DNA of 8,239 nucleotides from Ruminococcus flavefaciens (GTDB taxonomy: Bacteria; Bacillota; Clostridia; Oscillospirales; Ruminococcaceae): contig DEBW01000086.1 of NCBI GenBank assembly GCA_002348905.1, positions 105,095-113,333 of the forward strand, read 5' to 3'. Shown here piece after piece: positions 4,791-8,239 of this stretch. The number at the start of each line of letters is the position of its first letter. Position 1 is the stretch's first letter. Both the position numbers and the translations under genes were made by a program. The notes beneath the pieces are model-generated. The model did not search any database, was not told the origin of the DNA, and saw nothing but the letters and a program-made list of their open reading frames with translations.

Positions 4791-5732
4791 ATGAAACTGC
4801 AGCAATTGGAATATGTTATTGCTATAGCTCAGGAAGGCAGTATCACTGCCGCAGCTAAAAAGCTTTATCAGGCACAGCCGAATATAAGCATTGCTCTTAA
4901 AGAACTGGAATCGGAAGTAGGTACTCAGATATTCTGGCGTACTCCTAATGGCATGGTGCTGACTCCAGAAGGCGAGGACTTCCTCGTAAGAGCTAAGGAG
5001 ATAGTTGAGAGTATGCACAGTCTTGAGGCTGACTATTCTCATCGTTCAGATGATACTATCTCTATGAAGATAGAGTCCACTATCTCAACTTATCTCGGTA
5101 CTGCTCTGGGAGCTTGGGTCAATTCCTTAGACCCCTCAGAAAAAATCAACATCAATTTAACAGAGCTGCCTTCTAACAAGGTTATTGACGACGTCAGCAG
5201 TGGACGTGCTGACCTCGGTGTTATCCGTATACCAGCTAATCAGCTTGGTGTATACTCTGAACAGCTCAAGAGCCGTAAGCTCACCTGCCGTACACTTACT
5301 GAATTCTCAATGAGGATACTCATGAAGAAGGATCATCCTCTTGCAAAGTATGATGATGTACCGGTTGAGGAGCTTAAAAATTACGTTCAGATCGTTCATG
5401 GCGATGACGAGATGAATATGTTCGCTAAAACAAGCCTGAACCCTGAATACAAGGAAGAGGACATGACAAAGAGAAACATATATGTTTACGACAGAGGAAG
5501 CAAGATGTCTCTTATGGCTGTTCTCGACAGTGCTTATATGTGGGTATCTCCAATGCCTATGAAGGCTATGCCGCCTAACAGTGCGGTCATTACAAAGAAG
5601 TGCTCATTTGCTAATATGCATATGCGTGACATCCTTGTATGTAAGAAGACAAGTGAAAACAACCGCATAATCAAGGACTTTTCCGAATTTCTCGTACATT
5701 TCCTTGATGGTGCATTTGATGAAGGCAAATAA
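4791..5732 (+). CDS. LysR-family transcriptional regulator
   Basis: A 313-residue cytoplasmic DNA-binding regulator. The N-terminal winged helix-turn-helix (about 1-62) reads MKLQQLEYVIAIAQEGSITA, AAKKLYQAQPNISIALKELE, then VGTQIFWRTPNGMVLTPEGE (43-62), the standard LysR layout. The rest (about 90-305) fits the periplasmic-binding-protein-like effector domain, for example ADLGVIRIP and RILMKKDHPLAKYDDVPVEE. Length is normal. The effector and target genes cannot be told from sequence. LysR regulators often control a divergent neighbour, but here the neighbour upstream (khpA) runs in the same direction and ends at a terminator. The gene has its own promoter and terminator, so it is a single-gene unit. 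A dyad over its promoter suggests self-control. Confidence 0.92.
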   Translation: MKLQQLEYVIAIAQEGSITAAAKKLYQAQPNISIALKELESEVGTQIFWRTPNGMVLTPEGEDFLVRAKEIVESMHSLEADYSHRSDDTISMKIESTISTYLGTALGAWVNSLDPSEKININLTELPSNKVIDDVSSGRADLGVIRIPANQLGVYSEQLKSRKLTCRTLTEFSMRILMKKDHPLAKYDDVPVEELKNYVQIVHGDDEMNMFAKTSLNPEYKEEDMTKRNIYVYDRGSKMSLMAVLDSAYMWVSPMPMKAMPPNSAVITKKCSFANMHMRDILVCKKTSENNRIIKDFSEFLVHFLDGAFDEGK

Positions 5733-5737
5733 TTTTT

Positions 5738-5765
5738 AAAGGGCGGATTTTTTCCGCCCTTTTTT
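5738..5765 (+). terminator. Intrinsic terminator of the LysR-type gene
   Basis: AAAGGGCGGA (5738-5747) pairs perfectly with TCCGCCCTTT (5753... to 5762) around a T5 loop. The T-run is 5760-5765. It begins 5 bases after the stop codon. Confidence 0.9.
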
Positions 5766-5812
5766 GTCGAAATAATTTGCTTTTTGATGTGATATGTATG
5801 GTTTAACAATGA

Positions 5813-5850
5813 AAAAGCCGGCAGCTGATGATATAAAACTGCCGGCTTTT
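5813..5850. terminator. Bidirectional hairpin terminator
   Basis: AAAAGCCGGCAG (5813-5824) pairs perfectly over 12 bases with CTGCCGGCTTTT (5839-5850) around a 14-base loop. There are A's on the left and T's on the right, so it can stop transcripts from either side. It would be a second stop for lysR read-through and for the minus-strand small RNA. Confidence 0.78.
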
Positions 5851-5861
5851 GATTTTTGGGT

Positions 5862-5909
5862 AAAAAAAGACCGAGGGACACTTGGGGGACAGTCTCTCGG
5901 TCTTTTTTT
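5862..5909. terminator. Bidirectional hairpin terminator with C-rich loop on the minus strand
   Basis: An 18-pair stem joins 5862-5879 to 5892-5909 with one G-T pair (core GACCGAG/CTCGGTC) and a 12-base loop. Seven A's flank the left and seven T's the right. Read on the minus strand, the loop is TGTCCCCCAAGT and the U-run ends at 5862. On that strand it closes the candidate small RNA. Confidence 0.82.
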
Positions 5910-5974
5910 ATAAAGGATGAAATTAGAGAAAAACTTTAAGAAAGCGTGTGTTATGATGTATCCGCTCTTTCTAT
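5862..5974 (-). ncRNA. Candidate free-standing small RNA
   Basis: A good minus-strand promoter (5981-6009) predicts a start near 5974, and an 18-pair terminator ends the transcript at about 5862, giving roughly 113 nt. No ATG-started frame is visible in the unique part. The 5' part can fold (5939-5946 with 5963-5972: AGAAAG and CG pairs with a 2-base bulge). A single-stranded U-rich middle and the terminator follow, whose loop contains a UCCCC motif. In Gram-positive sRNAs such as RsaE, UCCC/UCCCC motifs bind ribosome binding sites, so a post-transcriptional role is conceivable. This is inference from promoter, structure and terminator; I recognise no known RNA family. Confidence 0.45.
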
Positions 5975-5980
5975 GTCTTT

Positions 5981-6009
5981 ATTATAGCACTTGATAGGCA
6001 AGAAATCAA
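5981..6009 (-). promoter_or_regulatory. Minus-strand promoter of the candidate small RNA
   Basis: Read on the minus strand, TTGATT (6009-6004) is followed after 17 bases by a perfect TATAAT (5986-5981). TGC before it makes an extended -10. It points away from the Nudix gene start and lies beyond that gene's terminator, so it does not serve any annotated gene. Confidence 0.6.
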
Positions 6010-6121
6010 ATATATAAAATTTATCATAGTATATGATGCATATATTTATTTGTTGTATATATAAACTAAATATGGTATTGAATTTGCATATGATATGTCA
6101 TTCACAAAGTCTATAACTGAA

Positions 6122-6147
6122 AAAAGAGGCTATTTACAGCCTCTTTT
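6122..6147 (-). terminator. Intrinsic terminator of the Nudix gene
   Basis: AAAAGAGGCT (6122-6131) pairs perfectly with AGCCTCTTTT (6138-6147) around a 6-base loop. The A-run at 6120-6125 becomes the U-run on the minus strand. It starts 29 bases beyond the stop codon. Confidence 0.88.
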
Positions 6148-6176
6148 CATTTTTACTGTTCCAAGCTCTCCTGTAT

Positions 6177-6590
6177 TCAAAGAGCTTCCTTGATAGCGGA
6201 TTTGGCTTTCGTCACAATGGTTTTGTCATTCTCATATGAAAGTATATTAGAAGCATATGAGATATCCACCCATCTTATCTCGGCTATCTCATCCTCCTGA
6301 GGATGAAAGTCTACATTTCTTGCCTTTGCGAGAAAGTATACCACCACTTTTATAGTGTCTTTTTTGGGTGAATAGGTAACAGTTTCGCGGAATGTGGGGT
6401 CAATTATCACATCAATATCAGTTTCTTCCTTGATCTCACGCTTAGCAGTTTCGACTTCTGTTTCGCCGGCTTCCACATGACCTTTCGGAAATGACCAGTG
6501 ACCGCTGTTGATGTGCTTTATCAGCAGTATCTCGGTATTGCCGTGGTATTTGCGATAAACAATAGCTCCGCATGATTTTTCGTGAAGCAT
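6177..6590 (-). CDS. Nudix hydrolase, diadenosine tetraphosphatase (NUDT2/MutT) type
   Basis: A 137-residue cytoplasmic Nudix enzyme. The N-terminus EKSCGAIVYRK (4-14), HWSFPKGHVEAGE (31-43), and the later FRETVTYSP (67-75) and VVVYFLAKA (82-90) match asymmetric bis(5'-nucleosyl)-tetraphosphatases. These cleave Ap4A and related dinucleotides and can remove nucleotide caps. The Nudix box runs from G37 to I59, with the metal-binding glutamates E52, E55 and E56 after R51. The expected glycine near its end is replaced by aspartate (D58 in EETDI), which leaves the catalytic glutamates intact. AAAGGA lies 6 bases before the ATG. It is a single-gene unit with its own extended -10 promoter, divergent from the YfhO-family gene. 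The substrate is a family-level inference; a general nucleotide-cleaning role is possible. Confidence 0.9.
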   Translation of the reverse strand: MLHEKSCGAIVYRKYHGNTEILLIKHINSGHWSFPKGHVEAGETEVETAKREIKEETDIDVIIDPTFRETVTYSPKKDTIKVVVYFLAKARNVDFHPQEDEIAEIRWVDISYASNILSYENDKTIVTKAKSAIKEAL

Positions 6591-6628
6591 ATATTATCCT
6601 TTCCTGCCCATGAATAAGGCATATGATA

Positions 6629-6647
6629 AAGCTGTATGATACAGCTT
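6629..6647. repeat. Perfect 19-base palindrome in the Nudix 5' leader
   Basis: AAGCTGTATGATACAGCTT has 9-base perfect arms around a single G. It lies 10-28 bases downstream of the predicted minus-strand start (about 6657), so it is within the Nudix leader. It could be a repressor operator or an RNA hairpin. No regulator can be named. Confidence 0.55.
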
Positions 6648-6663
6648 GTGTTGATTCATAACT

Positions 6664-6692
6664 ATTATATCACAGTTTTTTCAATAAAGCAA
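6664..6692 (-). promoter_or_regulatory. Extended -10 promoter of the Nudix gene
   Basis: On the minus strand TTGCTT (6692-6687) is separated by 17 bases from TATAAT (6669-6664). TGA precedes it as an extended -10. The weak -35 is offset by the perfect, extended -10. The leader is about 67 bases. Confidence 0.65.
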
Positions 6693-6701
6693 CAGGGACA
6701 G

Positions 6702-6713
6702 AGAAATATTTCT
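6702..6713. repeat. Perfect 12-base palindrome between divergent promoters
   Basis: AGAAATATTTCT lies between the -35 boxes of the Nudix and YfhO-family promoters. Part of it, GAAATAT, recurs at 6748-6754 overlapping the YfhO -35 box. It is a possible shared operator, but short A+T-rich palindromes also occur by chance. Confidence 0.3.
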
Positions 6714-6745
6714 GCATGATTCTTTAAAAATATGTGCTGTACCTC

Positions 6746-6774
6746 TTGAAATATCTGCTGGAATGTAGTATAAT
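6746..6774 (+). promoter_or_regulatory. Promoter of the YfhO-family gene
   Basis: TTGAAA (6746-6751) and TATAAT (6769-6774) have a 17-base spacer. The start is expected near 6781, leaving a leader of about 64 bases. The leader can fold as CGGgAAATA/TATTTgCCG (6792-6815). Confidence 0.85.
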
Positions 6775-6830
6775 ATTTAAGATATTATAATCGGGAAATA
6801 TGGCGTTATTTGCCGTTACCGATGCATAAA

Positions 6831-6838
6831 AAGGAGGA
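6831..6838 (+). promoter_or_regulatory. Strong ribosome binding site pointing to a TTG start
   Basis: AAGGAGGA ends 6 bases before TTG (6845-6847). The first in-frame ATG comes only at codon 120, well inside the membrane domain, so TTG is the start codon. Confidence 0.85.
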
Positions 6839-6844
6839 ACAATT

Positions 6845-8239
6845 TTGGCTAAGACAACGGCTGTCAGCAAAAAGCCGTCAAGACCTGCTTATGCTATCCA
6901 ACCGCCTGAGTACGTAAAATTCAGGTTCATATACGTGATAGCTGCTTTTATCATACCGGCACTGCTGACACTAATTGCGTATGCGCTCTTCGGAGTTTAT
7001 CCCTTCGGTGAACGCTCTGTACTGGCTCTCGACCTTAACGGTCAGTACGTCTACTACTTTGAAAATATCCGTGACGCTTTCTGGAGCGGACGTGATCCGC
7101 TTTACAGCTGGTCAAGAAACCTTTCCGGCGGTTATCAGGGCGTTATAGGATATTACCTTGCAAGTCCATTTACATTCATTGTCATACTGCTTCCAAGAAA
7201 AATGATAATTGAAAGCCTTATGATAATGCAGCTGTGCAAGATAGGCGCTTGTGGTGCTACATTTGCTGTCTATGCACAGAAGGCTAAAAACGTTAAGCCT
7301 ATACCTTCTGTTATCTTCGCAACAATGTATGCTCTTATGGCTTTCGTTGCGATCCAGCTCATTGATCCTATGTGGATCGACGGCCCTATCTTCCTGCCTC
7401 TTATAATACTCGGCGTTGAGTATCTCGTGGATGACGGCAGAAAGATAAACTACATCATCCCGCTTGCTATAATGTTCATCGCAAACTTCTACATCGGCTT
7501 CATGGTAGCTATATTCGTAGCTATTTACTTTGTATTCTACCTTTTCTTTGGTGCAAGAAAGAAGTTCGATGTTAAGGGATATGCAGTTACTATCGGAAGA
7601 ATGTTCCTTGCAACTGCTGTAGTGCTTCTTTGCAGCTATATCATGATAATGCCGATATATAATGCTCTGAAGCTTGGTAAGTTCGGATTCTCAGAGCCTG
7701 ACTACAGTATGCGTACAATGTTCAATCCGATTGAACTTCTCGCAACTCTGCTTCCTAACCAGTACTACTCTGTAAACGTTGATGAGGGTACGAGAATGTA
7801 CGGAAGACCGGAGATATACTGCGGCGTTCTTACATTTGTGCTCGTTCCGCTTTACTTCATTAACAAGAACATCAAGCGCAACCGCAAGATAGGTTACGGT
7901 TTTGTATTATTCGTTATGTTCTTCAGTATGTGGATAAAGCCTCTCAATATGATGTGGCACGGCGGACAGGATCCTAACTGGCTGCCTTACAGATTCTCAT
8001 TCCTTGTATCATTTGTACTCGTGGCTATGGCTTGTGAATCTTTTGCAAACCTTGAAGGATATAAGCTCACAATCGGCGCTCCAGCCGGAATATTTGCCGC
8101 TATAGCTGCTCTTATCTTCGTATTTGATGCGGTAATGCCTAACTTCAACTACAATGAGGAGCGTTACCAGTACGTTGCTAAGGTACCTTACAAGACAACT
8201 GAGACTATCAACGGCAAGTCTGTTGAGCATCTGTGGCTA
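6845..8239 (+). CDS. YfhO-family multi-spanning membrane protein, C-terminus beyond the window
   Basis: The first 465 codons of a large integral membrane protein are present; the frame stays open to the edge. After a basic cytoplasmic tail (1-27) come about eleven hydrophobic segments (near 28-50, 102-117, 122-143, 155-172, 181-196, 202-236, 252-271, 325-339, 349-364, 384-399 and 411-430). Family marks are GVYPFGERSVLALDLNGQYV (50-69), the following FENIRDAFWSGRDPLYSWS, GYYLASPFT (102-110), LCKIGACGATF (130-140) and WHGGQDPNWLPYRFSF (371-386). D63 and the QY pair sit in the first extracellular loop, as in GT-C-fold glycosyltransferases. In Bacillus and Listeria, YfhO-type proteins are implicated in adding sugars to lipoteichoic acid from lipid-linked donors. 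The substrate here is unknown. TTG start with AAGGAGGA and its own promoter. Confidence 0.92.
   Translation, partial: MAKTTAVSKKPSRPAYAIQPPEYVKFRFIYVIAAFIIPALLTLIAYALFGVYPFGERSVLALDLNGQYVYYFENIRDAFWSGRDPLYSWSRNLSGGYQGVIGYYLASPFTFIVILLPRKMIIESLMIMQLCKIGACGATFAVYAQKAKNVKPIPSVIFATMYALMAFVAIQLIDPMWIDGPIFLPLIILGVEYLVDDGRKINYIIPLAIMFIANFYIGFMVAIFVAIYFVFYLFFGARKKFDVKGYAVTIGRMFLATAVVLLCSYIMIMPIYNALKLGKFGFSEPDYSMRTMFNPIELLATLLPNQYYSVNVDEGTRMYGRPEIYCGVLTFVLVPLYFINKNIKRNRKIGYGFVLFVMFFSMWIKPLNMMWHGGQDPNWLPYRFSFLVSFVLVAMACESFANLEGYKLTIGAPAGIFAAIAALIFVFDAVMPNFNYNEERYQYVAKVPYKTTETINGKSVEHLWL

Larger units (their letters stand above)
5733..6176. other. Intergenic region between convergent genes
   Basis: These 444 bases hold no protein-coding gene that I can support. 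They contain four hairpins (5738-5765, 5813-5850, 5862-5909, 6122-6147), a minus-strand promoter (5981-6009), and a strongly A+T-rich stretch (about 6010-6110). That stretch has short palindromes such as TCATAGTATATGA (6023-6035) and repeated CATATGATATG-like words. The number of strong hairpins exceeds what two convergent genes need. Confidence 0.6.

Noticed and set aside
5534..5881. Minus-strand 115-codon frame overlapping the 3' end of the LysR-type gene
   Set aside because: It runs through two terminator hairpins and lies antisense to a clear gene, with no family features.
5951..5996. Short plus-strand frame starting at the ATGATG near 5954 (about 13 codons)
   Set aside because: No ribosome binding site upstream and no conserved or distinctive composition.
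5991..6018. Plus-strand promoter TTGATA-16-TATAAA that would give a second small RNA ending at 6147
   Set aside because: The match is weak, lies in very A+T-rich DNA, and overlaps the better minus-strand promoter. Chance is a sufficient explanation.

Overview
The window looks like chromosome from a low-to-mid-GC Gram-positive anaerobe of the class Clostridia. Ruminococcus or a close relative is my best guess (an inference from codon use and repeat style; I could not run a search). Supporting signs are the linked ylxM-ffh-rpsP-khpA genes typical of Firmicutes, near-consensus sigma-A promoters with 17-base spacers, AAGGAGG/GGAGGTGA ribosome binding sites, hairpin-plus-T-run terminators, and intergenic palindromic repeats of a kind common in Ruminococcaceae. 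No phage, insertion sequence, CRISPR array, rRNA or tRNA gene was found.

Layout: (1) 1-319 is non-coding. It holds a composite hairpin repeat and then the promoter of the first gene. (2) 320-1588 (+) encodes a CNNM/CorC-type membrane protein with a CBS pair. (3) 1589-1880 holds a pair of inverted palindromes whose differences are all compensatory, a strong terminator, and a perfect TTGACA-17-TATAAT promoter. (4) 1881-4479 (+) is an apparent operon for protein targeting and translation: ylxM, ffh, an unrecognised small two-helix membrane protein, rpsP and khpA. A possible 12-codon leader ORF and a hairpin over the ribosome binding site precede khpA. A terminator at 4485-4538 ends the operon, and the usual rimM-trmD-rplS do not follow. 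(5) 4539-4790 is non-coding and partly repeat-like, leading to a LysR-type regulator (4791-5732, +) with its own promoter. (6) 5733-6176 lies between convergent genes and contains several strong hairpin terminators. It also has a minus-strand extended -10 promoter that could make a free-standing small RNA of about 113 nt (5974 down to 5862). (7) 6177-6590 (-) is a Nudix hydrolase of the diadenosine tetraphosphatase type. (8) 6591-6844 is a divergent promoter region with two perfect palindromes. (9) 6845 to the right edge (+) is the first 465 codons of a YfhO-family multi-spanning membrane protein that starts with TTG.

How the genes fit together: YlxM and Ffh belong to the signal recognition particle pathway. 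S16 and the KH protein KhpA are ribosome and RNA-binding partners in the same transcript, so region 4 is a housekeeping translation/secretion unit. The CNNM protein, the LysR regulator, the Nudix enzyme and the YfhO protein each have their own promoter and show no obvious shared pathway. The window is mostly ordinary core genome. The points most worth a second look are the minus-strand sRNA candidate, the covarying palindrome pair, the small membrane ORF inside the ffh-rpsP interval, and the possible leader ORF before khpA.
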